Positions 24,760-34,523 of a stretch of DNA of 64,000 bases are shown piece by piece (position 1 is the stretch's first letter; each line of letters starts with the position of its first letter). This stretch comes from Synergistaceae bacterium UBA6101 (GTDB lineage: Bacteria > Synergistota > Synergistia > Synergistales > Synergistaceae): assembly GCA_002428495.1 (NCBI GenBank), contig DIWR01000018.1, positions 66,145 to 130,144 on the forward strand. Reading direction: 5' to 3'. The notes beneath the pieces were generated by a model, which made no database searches, had not been told where the DNA came from, and saw only the letters and a program-made list of their open reading frames with translations. A program made the position numbers and the translations under genes.

Positions 24760-25517
24760 TCCATTGAATATATGCGGTTTATTAAATTGTCAACGAGGTC
24801 TTTTGCACCGTAAGGTCGGAGGTCTTCGCGGATCCTTTCGATTATTTTTTCTTCTTTAAGTGTAGCCACTGAAACGGGAAAATTTAGGTCGCAGCCCCAG
24901 GTCAGCTGTATCAGCCTGTAATCCTGAAGGGAGCGGGCATTTGAATAGGAACCTGAGCCTGTCATCTTTATTTCTTCCACAAGATCGGAAGAAAGCCCTT
25001 CGGCCATCCGGTGCCTTGGGAGCATTTCAAATATCGTTCCTTTGTCGATACGTTCCTCTACCATCCTGTAGATATCAATTTTATCTGCATCCCTGACCAG
25101 GCATGACCATTTATAAGGACCGAGCTTCAGTCCGGCCGGTACTATTTTTTTGTTGTGGAACTTAACAGCAGATACGACATTTTCCCTTAAATTTTCAGGG
25201 ATGCCCTCCCAGTCAAATTCTTTTGAGATTATTTCGGCACCCAGGTCTCCATGGTCAACGCTGATACTGTCGAAAAACGTACTGTACGTCTTGTACTGGG
25301 GAAATCTTCCCACGTCATGCAGAAGACCTGCAGTATGTGCCAGCCAGCTGTCCCCATTCTCGTCCCATCCCATTGAATCCGCTGTTTCAGTACATATCAG
25401 AGATACTCTTTTGCTATGTTTGAGCTTGAGGTCAAGCATAGGATGGAGCATTCCTTCGAACTTGTAATTATCCGTGAATTCTTTGAACCATTTGTTTGTT
25501 CTATCAGTAGAAAACAC
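24756..25517 (-). CDS. HD-domain phosphohydrolase
   Basis: A protein of about 253 residues with an HD metal-dependent phosphohydrolase domain: 'KHSKRVSLIC', 'HTAGLLHDVGRFPQY' (the HD pair), 'SVDHGDLGAEI', 'AVKFHNKK' and 'LVRDADKIDIYRMV'. The substrate is unknown; nucleotides or cyclic nucleotides are typical for the fold. GTG 25517 is preferred as start because GGGAGG lies eight bases upstream; the ATG at 25535 would begin almost at the predicted transcript start. Confidence 0.8.
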   Translation of the reverse strand: MFSTDRTNKWFKEFTDNYKFEGMLHPMLDLKLKHSKRVSLICTETADSMGWDENGDSWLAHTAGLLHDVGRFPQYKTYSTFFDSISVDHGDLGAEIISKEFDWEGIPENLRENVVSAVKFHNKKIVPAGLKLGPYKWSCLVRDADKIDIYRMVEERIDKGTIFEMLPRHRMAEGLSSDLVEEIKMTGSGSYSNARSLQDYRLIQLTWGCDLNFPVSVATLKEEKIIERIREDLRPYGAKDLVDNLINRIYSME

Positions 25518-25546
25518 TGGCTTCGCCTCCCGCATTCTGAGAAAAT

Positions 25547-25555
25547 ATTATACCA
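25547..25555 (-). promoter_or_regulatory. Extended -10 promoter of the HD-domain gene
   Basis: On the minus strand TGGTATAAT is an extended -10 element, with a start expected near 25540, 23 bases before the GTG start codon; no good -35 was seen. Confidence 0.5.
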
Positions 25556-25672
25556 CCTTAAATAAAAATGGTTTTATCTTGATTGCACCATACCCAGCCA
25601 TTCTGGTACTTATGTTTTGCCTGTAAAATAGGAGTTGTTCTAAAAAATCACTCTTTGGAGGATGGTGTCCCT

Positions 25673-26479
25673 ATGAATTGGTTTATTGGGTTGTCAGCGC
25701 CGGTCCAGGCGGTTTTGGCAGGATGCTTTACTTGGGGTCTGACAGCTTTGGGTGCTTCGGGAGTCTTTCTTGCAAGAAATCCGGATCAAAAAGTTCTTGA
25801 TGTAATGCTCGGATTTGCAGGAGGTGTGATGATAGCCGCCAGTTTCTGGTCTCTGCTTGCCCCGGCGATATTGATATCAGAGGAGCTGGGCTATCCGGGA
25901 TGGCTGCCTCCTTTCGTTGGTTTCCTCATAGGAGGCATCTCAATGCGACTCCTTGACTTGCTTATGCCGCATCTCCATCCGGGAATGGCCGAGACCGATC
26001 CTGAAGGACCTCCATCAAGGATGAAGAGGACTACACTCCTTGTGTTGGCGATAACCATCCACAACATACCGGAAGGAATGGCTGTAGGAGTTGCTTTTGG
26101 AGCTATTGGACTAATGCCTGAGGCAACGATGGCCGGAGCAATAGCGTTGGCTATAGGCATAGGGCTGCAGAACTTTCCGGAAGGGCTTGCTGTTTCCATG
26201 CCTCTTCGCCGGGAGGGGCTGAGCAGACAAAAGGCTTTTTTATACGGTCAGCTTTCTGCGGTAGTTGAACCGGTTTTCGCTCTTTTGGGCGCTGTTTTGG
26301 TCCAGATAGCCCGGCCGGTCCTTCCATATGCGCTTGCTTATGCGGCAGGAGCGATGATATTCGTTGTAGTTGAGGAGGTAGTTCCCGAGTCACAATCCGG
26401 CGGGAACGGAGATCTGGCAACCATGGGTGTCTTATTCGGCTTTGCTGTCATGATGGTCCTTGATGTCGCACTGGGATAA
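25673..26479 (+). CDS. ZIP family metal transporter (GufA/ZupT type)
   Basis: A 268-residue membrane protein of the ZIP family, which imports zinc, iron or manganese. About eight hydrophobic helices; the metal-binding motifs of helices IV and V are 'IHNIPEGMAVGVAFG' and 'LQNFPEGLAVSMPL'. A short His-containing loop ('MPHLHPGM') precedes helix IV, as usual. ATG 25673 has TTGGAGGA upstream; longer starts would add a stretch unlike the family. Confidence 0.92.
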   Translation: MNWFIGLSAPVQAVLAGCFTWGLTALGASGVFLARNPDQKVLDVMLGFAGGVMIAASFWSLLAPAILISEELGYPGWLPPFVGFLIGGISMRLLDLLMPHLHPGMAETDPEGPPSRMKRTTLLVLAITIHNIPEGMAVGVAFGAIGLMPEATMAGAIALAIGIGLQNFPEGLAVSMPLRREGLSRQKAFLYGQLSAVVEPVFALLGAVLVQIARPVLPYALAYAAGAMIFVVVEEVVPESQSGGNGDLATMGVLFGFAVMMVLDVALG

Positions 26480-26551
26480 TAAAAACATAAAGAACAAAGG
26501 CTCCCGACTTTTGTTGTCATTACCCTTTCGGAACGACAGGACAGCCAGCTG

Positions 26552-26560
26552 TGCTATACT
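26552..26560 (+). promoter_or_regulatory. Possible extended -10 promoter of the lipid A/Kdo operon
   Basis: TGCTATACT (26552-26560) fits an extended -10 element about 100 bases before lpxI; no convincing -35 was found. The gap from 26480 to 26659 holds no gene. Confidence 0.4.
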
Positions 26561-26659
26561 TTTCGGATGACACCAAAGATATGTGACTAATTCCTTTTTT
26601 ATGAGTGACAATTATAGTATGTGACTTTACAGCAGATATTGTTTCAGGAGGAATAATTG

Positions 26660-27475
26660 ATGGAAAATAAGATAGCCTTGATAGCCGGGGATGGAAATCT
26701 GCCTGTCGTGATAGCAAGCAGGCTTACTGACATGGGAACACCTCCGGTCGTTTACTCTGTCAGGGAAAAAGTCGGGGAGATATCTAAGTATGCACTTGAG
26801 GTAGTAAACATTGTAAAGCCTGATCTGGGGTCCACTATCAAGGACATGAAAAGCCGAGGCGTTAAAAAAATTATTATGGCTGGCCGCATATCAAAGACTC
26901 TTGTATTCAAACCCTCACTTTTTGATCTTACAACACAGAAATTTCTTGCAAGCCTTGTTTTCAGGGACGATCACACCCTTTTGGGAGCTCTTGTAGATTT
27001 TCTTGAAAAATCCGGATTTGAGGTAATGAGTTACAGGGAGATCGTTCCGGACCTGCTCGCCGGGCCCGGGCGCATAGCAGGGAGAAGACCCACTTCTGAA
27101 GAGATGGCTGATGCGGAATATGGTTTCTCGATCTGTAAAACTCTTGTCCCTCTGTCATTTGGACAGACAGTTGTCGTCAACAAACGTTCGGTAGTTGCCG
27201 TGGAGGCCATGGAAGGAACGGACGCCACTCTTCTCAGGGCCGGCTCTATCTGTTCGGGAGGAACGGTAGTTAAAATGATGCGGCTTGACCAGGATCAGCG
27301 ATATGACATCCCAACAGTGGGACCTAACACGCTGAGAAACATGGCACAGGCAAAACTGACCTGTCTTGCTCTTCACGCAGGCTGGACCCTTATAATGGAA
27401 CCCGAAGAATTCCGTTCCGTTGCTGAAAAAGAAAAAATTACCGTGATGGGAATAGAACAGTGTCGATCTTCCTGA
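26660..27475 (+). CDS. lpxI: UDP-2,3-diacylglucosamine pyrophosphatase LpxI
   Basis: A 271-residue protein of the LpxI (DUF1009) family, which hydrolyses UDP-2,3-diacylglucosamine to lipid X in lipid A synthesis; it replaces LpxH in many diderms. Motifs: 'IALIAGDGNLPVVIA' at the N terminus, 'IIMAGRISKT', 'RDDHTLLGALVDFLEKSGF', 'GQTVVVNKRSVVAVEAMEGTDA' in parts, and 'DIPTVGPNTL'. ATG 26660 is preceded by CAGGAGG. Its end overlaps lpxB by 16 bp. It heads a run of about ten lipid A/Kdo genes. Confidence 0.94.
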   Translation: MENKIALIAGDGNLPVVIASRLTDMGTPPVVYSVREKVGEISKYALEVVNIVKPDLGSTIKDMKSRGVKKIIMAGRISKTLVFKPSLFDLTTQKFLASLVFRDDHTLLGALVDFLEKSGFEVMSYREIVPDLLAGPGRIAGRRPTSEEMADAEYGFSICKTLVPLSFGQTVVVNKRSVVAVEAMEGTDATLLRAGSICSGGTVVKMMRLDQDQRYDIPTVGPNTLRNMAQAKLTCLALHAGWTLIMEPEEFRSVAEKEKITVMGIEQCRSS

Positions 27476-28587
27476 GCTCAGGCGAAGCATCCGGAGATCA
27501 CTATACCGCCTCTGTCGCTAAAACTCTCCGCAAAATGGGCTATGAAGGCGATATATGGGGCATGGGCGGCAAAGAGCCGAAGGAAGCTGGCGTAAGGGTC
27601 GAGTGGCCGGGTGAGGAGCTTCAGCTTTTTGGAATAGCAGAGGTGCTATCCTCAGTGCCTACATTATTCAGACTGTTGAATGAGATGACAGACCGAATAA
27701 TGCAAAGGGGGCCTCAAAGCGTTGTGATCGCCGACAGTCCTGATTTCAACATTCGCCTTGCGCAGAAACTGAGGTCGAAAGGATACAAAGGCAGGGTCTT
27801 CTACATTTCTCCGCCGTCAGTATGGGCATGGAGAAGCGGACGGGTAAAAAAAATAGCTGCCGTTGTAGATGAATGTTTTCCGCTTTTCAGGTTTGAGCAT
27901 GAATTTCTTCTGAAAAGTGGTTGCAGCAGCTATTGGACAGGTCATCCGATGATAGAGGAGTTTTCAGACAAAGAGGCGCTTGCAGCAAATCTGCCGGAGA
28001 GCTACAGAGACGACAGAATGCTTATAGGTTTCCTTCCGGGAAGCAGGGGAGTCGAGGTCAGAAATCTCCTGCCTGTAATGGAAAAAGCAGCCTCTGGACT
28101 TAGAGCGATGGGATGGCGTCCTGTTTTTTCGATAGCCCCCGGACTTCATGAGAGGGAAAAAATGAAGATGACAGAGCGCCTTCAGGCAGGTAATTTCGAT
28201 GTTTACACAGGTCAGGGCAGGGATCTCCTTGCCGCTTCATGCTGCTCGGTAGCTGCGAGCGGGACCGTCGCTGTAGAAGCAATGATGCTGGGGAGCTACA
28301 TGGTGGCGGCTTACAGGCTCAGTCCGCTCTCTGCATTCCTGGCAAGACGCCTTGTTAAGACCCCTTATTATACGATCCCAAATATCCTGCTGGACATGGA
28401 ACTCTTCCCGGAGCTGATGCAGGAGGAAGCCACAGAGGAAAATATACTCAAAGAGGTTTTGAGGTGGCTAAACGGTGATGATAAAACCAAAAAATACATA
28501 TCTCAAAAAATGGATCTTGCAAGGAAAATGCTTGGAGAGACGGGAGTCTACGAGTTGTGGGCAAGAAGAATAATGGGGGCAGTCTGA
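27460..28587 (+). CDS. lpxB: Lipid-A-disaccharide synthase LpxB
   Basis: A 375-residue GT19 glycosyltransferase that joins lipid X and UDP-diacylglucosamine. 'LSSGEASGDHYTASVAKTL' and 'GMGGKEPKEAGV' mark the N terminus; 'YISPPSVWAWR', 'TGHPMIEE', 'GFLPGSRGVEVRNLLP' and 'ASGTVAVEAMMLG' mark the donor site. The start is GTG 27460 inside the 3' end of lpxI, indicating translational coupling. Confidence 0.95.
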   Translation: MSIFLSSGEASGDHYTASVAKTLRKMGYEGDIWGMGGKEPKEAGVRVEWPGEELQLFGIAEVLSSVPTLFRLLNEMTDRIMQRGPQSVVIADSPDFNIRLAQKLRSKGYKGRVFYISPPSVWAWRSGRVKKIAAVVDECFPLFRFEHEFLLKSGCSSYWTGHPMIEEFSDKEALAANLPESYRDDRMLIGFLPGSRGVEVRNLLPVMEKAASGLRAMGWRPVFSIAPGLHEREKMKMTERLQAGNFDVYTGQGRDLLAASCCSVAASGTVAVEAMMLGSYMVAAYRLSPLSAFLARRLVKTPYYTIPNILLDMELFPELMQEEATEENILKEVLRWLNGDDKTKKYISQKMDLARKMLGETGVYELWARRIMGAV

Positions 28588-28588
28588 G

Positions 28589-30376
28589 ATGTTCTCTTTG
28601 AAAGACAAAAAAGCATGGTCCTCGTATGTCCGTTTGCTGGGATACTGCAAGCCCTACAAAAAGAGGCTGGCAGCTGCCCTTGCCTGTATGATCCTTTCGT
28701 CAATATTTGGGATCGTCCCTCCTTGGCTAATAAAAAATATCGTTGATGATGTCCTTATAAACAAAGAAGCTTCAACTCTCAATCTTCTTGCAATAGGAAT
28801 AATAACTCTCTACATTCTGAAAGCTCTCTTCGGATATGGGCATATGTATCTTATGACATGGGTCGGACAGAAGGTGGTCATAGATATCAGGCTGGAGCTC
28901 TACGACCACACCCAAAGACTTTCCCTTGCTAAACTTTACAGCAAGCGTTCGGGAGAGTTCCTTTCAAGGATAACGAACGACGTTGCCGTTTTGCAGAATA
29001 TCCTTGCTTCGGTCATAGTAGATTTCGTAGTGCAGGGCTGCACGTTTATTGGGATCATATGCTTCCTTCTCTTCATAAACTGGAAGCTTACTATTATCAC
29101 ATTCATAGTTACTCCTCTGGCTGTGCTAGTTATTGATAAAGCTTCTTCAAAGCTGCGTGAAGTCGGAGGGACTATACAGGAAAAACTGGCAATGGTGGCG
29201 GCGATCGCACAAGAAGCACTCTCATCAATAAGGATAGTCAGGGCTTTCGTCACTGAAGAGAAAGAATATGCAAGGTTCGAATATGAGAGCAACAGGCATT
29301 TTAAGGCGGTAATGAAAGGGACCCAGGTGAGAGGTCTTCTCGAAGGAACGGTCGAAGTCATACTTATTTCCGCACTTGCCTTTATTTTGTGGTTCGGGGG
29401 AAGGGACGTCATCAACGGAAAGCTGACAGCCGGAGCGCTTCTCGCTTTTCTTACATACATCGGCCTGCTTGTGCAGCCTATAAGGGTGCTTAGCAGAGTG
29501 ATCAGCACAATACAACAGGGAGTTGCCTCAGCGGACAGGGTCTTCGAAATACTCGACGAGAAGAACGAAGTGCCCCTGGCTGAAAACCCGCTGATCCTCA
29601 CTCCGATGGAAGGTCAAATATCATTTAAAGATGTCTGGTTTGCATATAATGACAAAGCCTGGATACTGAAAGGCCTTGACTTTGAGATCGCCAGGGGGCA
29701 GAAAGTAGCAGTTGTTGGATCCACCGGTGCCGGAAAATCAACGCTGGCCGATCTTGTTATGAGATTTTACGACCCGCAGAAAGGAACACTTTTTATCGAC
29801 GGAAAAGATATTAAACAGCTTGACCTGAAAAGCTACCGCAGGCAGATAGGAGTAGTGCCTCAGGATCCAGTCCTGATGAAGGGAACACTTGCATACAATA
29901 TTGGATATGGATATGAAGGAGTTACTGACGATGACCTTGTTAGGGCCGCCGAGACTGCCGGAATACTCAGCTTCATCATGAGCCTTCCCGATGGTTTTGA
30001 TGCAGCTGTAGGAGAAAGAGGAGTGACGCTTAGCGGGGGACAAAGACAGCGTATTGCTATCGCAAGGGCTGTAGTAAGGGATCCGCGGATACTGATCATG
30101 GATGAGGCTACTTCGTCGCTTGACGCTTTGGTAGAACAGCAGGTACAGGATGCGATGCGAAAGGCAATGCAAGGAAGGACCTCGATCATAATAGCCCACA
30201 GGCTTTCTACGATACATGATGCCGACAGGATAGCCGTACTTTCAGGAGGAAGACTTGCTGAACAGGGCACGCACGATGAGCTTATGTCGGTAAAAGGACA
30301 TTATTACAAGCTTTTCAAGGCAAGCAACGGAGAACACGGCGAAGAAAATGTCAAAACTACTGCGCAGTTACCTTAG
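28589..30376 (+). CDS. msbA: MsbA-type lipid A flippase, ABC transporter
   Basis: A 595-residue half-transporter: six membrane helices (about residues 20-310) then an ATPase domain with Walker A 'VGSTGAGKSTLADLV', Q-loop 'VVPQDPVLMKGT', signature 'LSGGQRQRIAIARA', Walker B 'ILIMDEATSSLDA' and 'IIAHRLSTI'. Placement between lpxB and lpxK makes lipid A export the likely role. It begins one base after the lpxB stop. Confidence 0.93.
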   Translation: MFSLKDKKAWSSYVRLLGYCKPYKKRLAAALACMILSSIFGIVPPWLIKNIVDDVLINKEASTLNLLAIGIITLYILKALFGYGHMYLMTWVGQKVVIDIRLELYDHTQRLSLAKLYSKRSGEFLSRITNDVAVLQNILASVIVDFVVQGCTFIGIICFLLFINWKLTIITFIVTPLAVLVIDKASSKLREVGGTIQEKLAMVAAIAQEALSSIRIVRAFVTEEKEYARFEYESNRHFKAVMKGTQVRGLLEGTVEVILISALAFILWFGGRDVINGKLTAGALLAFLTYIGLLVQPIRVLSRVISTIQQGVASADRVFEILDEKNEVPLAENPLILTPMEGQISFKDVWFAYNDKAWILKGLDFEIARGQKVAVVGSTGAGKSTLADLVMRFYDPQKGTLFIDGKDIKQLDLKSYRRQIGVVPQDPVLMKGTLAYNIGYGYEGVTDDDLVRAAETAGILSFIMSLPDGFDAAVGERGVTLSGGQRQRIAIARAVVRDPRILIMDEATSSLDALVEQQVQDAMRKAMQGRTSIIIAHRLSTIHDADRIAVLSGGRLAEQGTHDELMSVKGHYYKLFKASNGEHGEENVKTTAQLP

Positions 30377-32648
30377 ATACGCTAGGGGGGAAAGAAAGAT
30401 ATCCCCCTGGGCCTTCTTTTATCCTCTTCAGTTTATTACACGCGCATGGATGAAGTTAAGGATCAACCTATACGCAAGGGGTCTGCTGGGGGTAACGGAG
30501 CCTCCTCTTCCTGTCGTGAGCATTGGCAACAACAGTCTGGGAGGCACGAATAAGACTCCCATGACGGAACTTGTCGTGAGACAGTTTCAGGAAGCTGGAA
30601 TAGAGGCCGGGCTTGTAAGCAGAGGATACAGGACCAAAGAGCATGGTCCGATATGGGTGGGGCAGGACGAAGAGAGCACCCATAGGGAGACGGCCGGGGA
30701 CGAACCGCTGATGCTGGCAAAAAGGCTTCCCGGAGTAAAAATAGTTGTATCCAGAGACAGAGTCCAGGGAGTCACACTTCTTGCTTCACTTGGAGCGAAA
30801 GTTGCTGTGACGGATGACACATTCCAGCATAGAAGGATGGCGCGAGATGTCGACATAGTTCTTGTAGATGCGACATGCCCCTTTGGAAACGGCAGTGTTA
30901 TCCCCGCAGGTTCAATGAGGGAACCCAAATCGGCCTTCAGCAGGGCAGATATTCTTGTTATAACAAAGGCAAACCAGGCTGATCCCGCACAGCTTGCTTC
31001 AACAAAGGCAGAACTTGAAAAACTTCTGGATCCGCGCAAGATATTTACTGCAGAGATCAAACTGGAATCATGGATAGAAATACTCCGGGGAGACGAACAC
31101 AGCCTTCCTGTCGGCCACAGGCCGCGTGGTAAATACATAGCCTTTTCTGCGATAGGCAGTCCTGCAGGTTTTTATAGATTCCTTGAACAGATAGATATAT
31201 CGGTCTCTGACCACCGGACATTCAGGGACCACCATATCTTTACAGAAAATGACATAAACTGTCTGGTCGAACTGGCAAAGAACAAAGGTGTTGACGGTTT
31301 TATCTGCACTGAAAAGGATCTTGTCAACCTGCCTGAGGGATTGGATCTGGATATTCCCATATATATCCCCCGCATAGTTGTAACTCTTGATGACGACCTC
31401 GGATTCAGAATAAAAATTTTGGAGAAGCTAAAACCCAATTTGATGATAGCATCTAATGGATATGGCGAAGACGCGATAGGCGTTGTACTTGCAAAGAAGT
31501 TGAAGAAGCGTTTCAGTGCTGCAGAGGTTTCTGCCTTTGCATTCGTCGGTTCAGGTACGCATTACAGGAATGAGGGCTTCAGGGTCCTCTCTCCATCTAT
31601 TGAAATGCCAAGCGGAGGAGTAATAAAATACAGTTTCCTCGAGTTCATAAAGGATCTGAGGTACGGACTGGGAAGCTCGATCACCTCTCAGATGAGCGCA
31701 CTTTCATCACTTTACAGCAGATACAGGACCCCTGTTTGTGTCGGTGATGTTTACCTGATCGCAAGCATGCTCTGGGGACAGGGGATGAAACCTGTCCTCG
31801 TGGCGACCGCAAAATCTGTACATCTGAGCGGACACCTCTCTGTCGAACAATTTTTGCTTAAACACCGAAGCAGATTTGTGTGGACAAGGGACTCAGAAAC
31901 AGCGGAGGAACTAAGGTTGGGGGGAGTAAATGCGGAATTTTGCGGCAATCCTGTAATGGATCTTATAGACAAGGACAAGTCCGAAATAAATGTGTGGAAT
32001 GGAACAGACGACCACAGGATCCTCCTTTTGCCTGGAAGCCGTCCCAGGACTTACGAAGATGTGATACTTATCCTGGATTCCGCAAAGGAACTATCAAAAA
32101 GAAAGAAATGCAGCTTTGTCATGGTCCCGGCCCCGATGATTGATGTTGACAAACTGGTCGAAAACCTTGGTAGCTGGAAATTGACACATGGCAGTGACAT
32201 ATTGGAGTCAGAGGAGATAAAAGTCAGGATATTCAGGGGAGAAGTGGCAGACGCAGCATTAGGAGCAGATCTGCTGATCGGGCTTGGCGGAACAGCAAAC
32301 CAGCTGTGCGCTGGTTTGGGTGTACCCGTTGTCTCCATACTCGAAAAAGGTAAACTGATACAAAAAAAGCTTCTGAAAGAGGCGGAGATACTTGTAAAAG
32401 CTGAACCGAAGGAGCTTGCAAAAGCCGCTGAACGAATTCTTAGCGATCCTGAACTGAAGAAGAGCATGAAAGAGGCGGGCATTAGAAATTTGGGCGGATT
32501 TGGTGCGCTTGATCATGTCGTTGAGTATTGCGCATCGGCGCTTGGATGGGATAATAGATGTACTGTCTATGAAAAATACCGCTCTTTTATAGAAAAAAAG
32601 AGCGGAAATGGATCGCCCTATAAAAAGGAGATGCTGCCGGGTGAATAA
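30348..32648 (+). CDS. lpxK: Fusion of lipid A 4'-kinase LpxK with an LpxB-related domain
   Basis: A 766-residue two-domain protein. Residues about 1-350 are LpxK, the kinase that phosphorylates lipid A disaccharide: 'PVVSIGNNSLGGTNKTP', 'LVSRGYRTKEHG', 'GDEPLMLAKRLPGVKIVVSRDR' in parts, 'VTDDTFQHRRMARDVDIVLVDA' in parts and 'CTEKDLVNLP'. Residues about 365-750 resemble the lipid-A-disaccharide-synthase-related family (TIGR03492), with 'ASNGYGEDAIG', 'CGNPVMDLI', 'LLPGSRPRTYEDV' and 'GLGGTANQLCAGLGVPVV'. The LpxK Walker A is usually GGTGKTP; here Asn replaces the third Gly. It overlaps msbA by 29 bp. What the second domain transfers is unknown. Confidence 0.9.
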   Translation: MSKLLRSYLRYARGERKISPWAFFYPLQFITRAWMKLRINLYARGLLGVTEPPLPVVSIGNNSLGGTNKTPMTELVVRQFQEAGIEAGLVSRGYRTKEHGPIWVGQDEESTHRETAGDEPLMLAKRLPGVKIVVSRDRVQGVTLLASLGAKVAVTDDTFQHRRMARDVDIVLVDATCPFGNGSVIPAGSMREPKSAFSRADILVITKANQADPAQLASTKAELEKLLDPRKIFTAEIKLESWIEILRGDEHSLPVGHRPRGKYIAFSAIGSPAGFYRFLEQIDISVSDHRTFRDHHIFTENDINCLVELAKNKGVDGFICTEKDLVNLPEGLDLDIPIYIPRIVVTLDDDLGFRIKILEKLKPNLMIASNGYGEDAIGVVLAKKLKKRFSAAEVSAFAFVGSGTHYRNEGFRVLSPSIEMPSGGVIKYSFLEFIKDLRYGLGSSITSQMSALSSLYSRYRTPVCVGDVYLIASMLWGQGMKPVLVATAKSVHLSGHLSVEQFLLKHRSRFVWTRDSETAEELRLGGVNAEFCGNPVMDLIDKDKSEINVWNGTDDHRILLLPGSRPRTYEDVILILDSAKELSKRKKCSFVMVPAPMIDVDKLVENLGSWKLTHGSDILESEEIKVRIFRGEVADAALGADLLIGLGGTANQLCAGLGVPVVSILEKGKLIQKKLLKEAEILVKAEPKELAKAAERILSDPELKKSMKEAGIRNLGGFGALDHVVEYCASALGWDNRCTVYEKYRSFIEKKSGNGSPYKKEMLPGE

Positions 32649-33516
32649 AGGATCGTCACAGGTAATAACCAAAGTCAGGGTCCGCGACATTTCTGTAGGC
32701 GGAGAAAAGCTGGCTGTAGCGGCAGGACCTTGTGTACTTGAAAGTTTTGAAGGTGCTTATGCCATTGCAGAAGAGATGAAAAAACTCTGCGGTGAGTTTG
32801 GTTTTGGATATATATTCAAGGCCTCTTTCGACAAGGCAAACAGGACCTCTATAGCAAGTTACAGGGGACCCGGAATTGAAGAGGGACTTGAGTGGCTTAA
32901 AGAGATAAGGAACAGACTTGATGTACCTGTGGTGACTGATATGCACGAACCATGGCAGGCGGAAAAACTCGCTGAGACCGTCGACCTGATACAGATCCCA
33001 GCTTTTTTGTGCCGTCAGACAGACCTCCTGGTCGCTGCAAGCAGGACTGGCAAGCCCCTGAATATCAAAAAGGCTCAGTTTATGGCTCCTGAAGATATGC
33101 GGTCGGTTATCAGCAAATGTCGTGAAGCGGGCAACGAGCAGATAATACTTTGTGAGAGGGGAACAGCATTCGGATACCATGAGCTCTCAGTTGATTATCG
33201 CTCATTCCCTGTAATGAGAAGTTTTGGATTCCCAGTTATGTTCGATGCGACCCACAGCGTTCAGAAGCCTGGAGGTCAGGGTGACAGAAGCGGAGGAGAC
33301 AGGTCCTTTGTCTTATCCCTGATACGTGCGGCTGTTGCAGTTGGGATAGATGCCCTCTTTATGGAAGTACATCCGGATCCAGATTCTGCGATGTGCGATG
33401 GACCCAATATGGTGCCACTGCACTCTATGCGCGAGGTCCTGAGGCAGGTTGCTGAAATAGACAGAATAGTAAGGGAGAAAATAGGTTTTGCTTCTCTTGA
33501 TTGGACAGGTGAATAA
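32641..33516 (+). CDS. kdsA: 3-deoxy-8-phosphooctulonate synthase KdsA
   Basis: A 291-residue Kdo8P synthase, condensing phosphoenolpyruvate with arabinose 5-phosphate. 'AAGPCVLES', 'FKASFDKANRTS', 'PVVTDMHEPWQ', 'IPAFLCRQTDLL', 'NIKKAQFMAPEDM', 'LCERGTAFGY' and 'FDATHSVQKPGG' are standard. The early 'GPCVLES' and 'RQTDLL' place it in the KDO8PS rather than DAHPS group. GTG 32641 is chosen (AAGGAG upstream), overlapping the stop of the preceding gene. Confidence 0.95.
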   Translation: MNKGSSQVITKVRVRDISVGGEKLAVAAGPCVLESFEGAYAIAEEMKKLCGEFGFGYIFKASFDKANRTSIASYRGPGIEEGLEWLKEIRNRLDVPVVTDMHEPWQAEKLAETVDLIQIPAFLCRQTDLLVAASRTGKPLNIKKAQFMAPEDMRSVISKCREAGNEQIILCERGTAFGYHELSVDYRSFPVMRSFGFPVMFDATHSVQKPGGQGDRSGGDRSFVLSLIRAAVAVGIDALFMEVHPDPDSAMCDGPNMVPLHSMREVLRQVAEIDRIVREKIGFASLDWTGE

Positions 33517-33518
33517 AA

Positions 33519-34523
33519 ATGGATCTCCCGTACGAGCGTGAAGAAAAGAAATTTTCTGATGAAGATATGCTTGCAGCAGGAAGGAATATTCTGCAGAAGG
33601 AAGCAGATGCACTGACATCGGCAGCATCAAGGGTAAGCAATGAACTTGTCGCAGCATCCCATCTTTTAAGCAGGTGCAAGGGAAGGGTCGTCGTATCCGG
33701 GCTTGGCAAGTCCGGCCATGTCGGACGAAAGACAGCTGCTACTTTTGCGTCCCTGGGAGTTCCGGCATTCTTTCTCCACGCAACCGAAGGAGCTCACGGA
33801 GACCTTGGAATGGTATGCCGCGATGATCTTGGCTATTTCCTGAGCAACAGCGGTGAGACAAGGGAACTTATTGACATAATTCCCTATTTTAAAAGATTGG
33901 GAGCGCCGATAATAGCGGTAACTGGGAATGTAAATTCCACATTGGCCAGAGAGGCAGATGTAGTGCTGAACTGTCATGTGGAATACGAGGCCGATCCGCT
34001 TGGACTGGCACCAACAAGCAGCACTACCTTGCAGATGGCTTTGGGGGATGCAGTTGCAGGAATGGCTACGCTCCTTCTTGGACTGGGGAAAGATGATTTT
34101 GCACTCTTCCATCCAGGTGGTTCGCTTGGCAGGAAACTTCTGCTGAGGGTAAGGGACCTTATGGGTACCGGAGACAAACTTCCGGTAACAAATGAATCAT
34201 CGCTGGTAAAGGAAGCTCTCTTTGAGATAACGAGTAAAGGCTATGGAGCTACTGCTGTGGTAAATGACTCGGGCAAACTTGTCGGAGTATTTACTGACGG
34301 AGACCTCAGGCGTTTTATTGAAAGAGAGGGAGTACAGGGGTTGGATTTGCCTGTGCATATGGGAATGACACGCACCCCGAGAGTGATTTCGCCGGACAGG
34401 CTTGCTGTTGAGGCAGTTCGCATAGTTGAAGAGTGGGAAGTATCAGCACTTATTGCTGTCGAAGATGACAAGCCGGTTGGTATGGTCCATATCCATGAGA
34501 TACTTAAAGCGGGGGTGGCCTAG
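33519..34523 (+). CDS. kdsD: Arabinose-5-phosphate isomerase KdsD
   Basis: A 334-residue isomerase (ribulose 5-phosphate to arabinose 5-phosphate, first Kdo step). SIS domain with 'VVVSGLGKSGHVGRKTAATFASLG' in parts, 'HATEGAHGDLGM' and 'PTSSTTLQMALGDA', followed by two CBS repeats (about 210-330), the usual architecture. It follows kdsA by 2 bp. The phosphatase kdsC, often next to kdsD, is not in this operon. Confidence 0.94.
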   Translation: MDLPYEREEKKFSDEDMLAAGRNILQKEADALTSAASRVSNELVAASHLLSRCKGRVVVSGLGKSGHVGRKTAATFASLGVPAFFLHATEGAHGDLGMVCRDDLGYFLSNSGETRELIDIIPYFKRLGAPIIAVTGNVNSTLAREADVVLNCHVEYEADPLGLAPTSSTTLQMALGDAVAGMATLLLGLGKDDFALFHPGGSLGRKLLLRVRDLMGTGDKLPVTNESSLVKEALFEITSKGYGATAVVNDSGKLVGVFTDGDLRRFIEREGVQGLDLPVHMGMTRTPRVISPDRLAVEAVRIVEEWEVSALIAVEDDKPVGMVHIHEILKAGVA

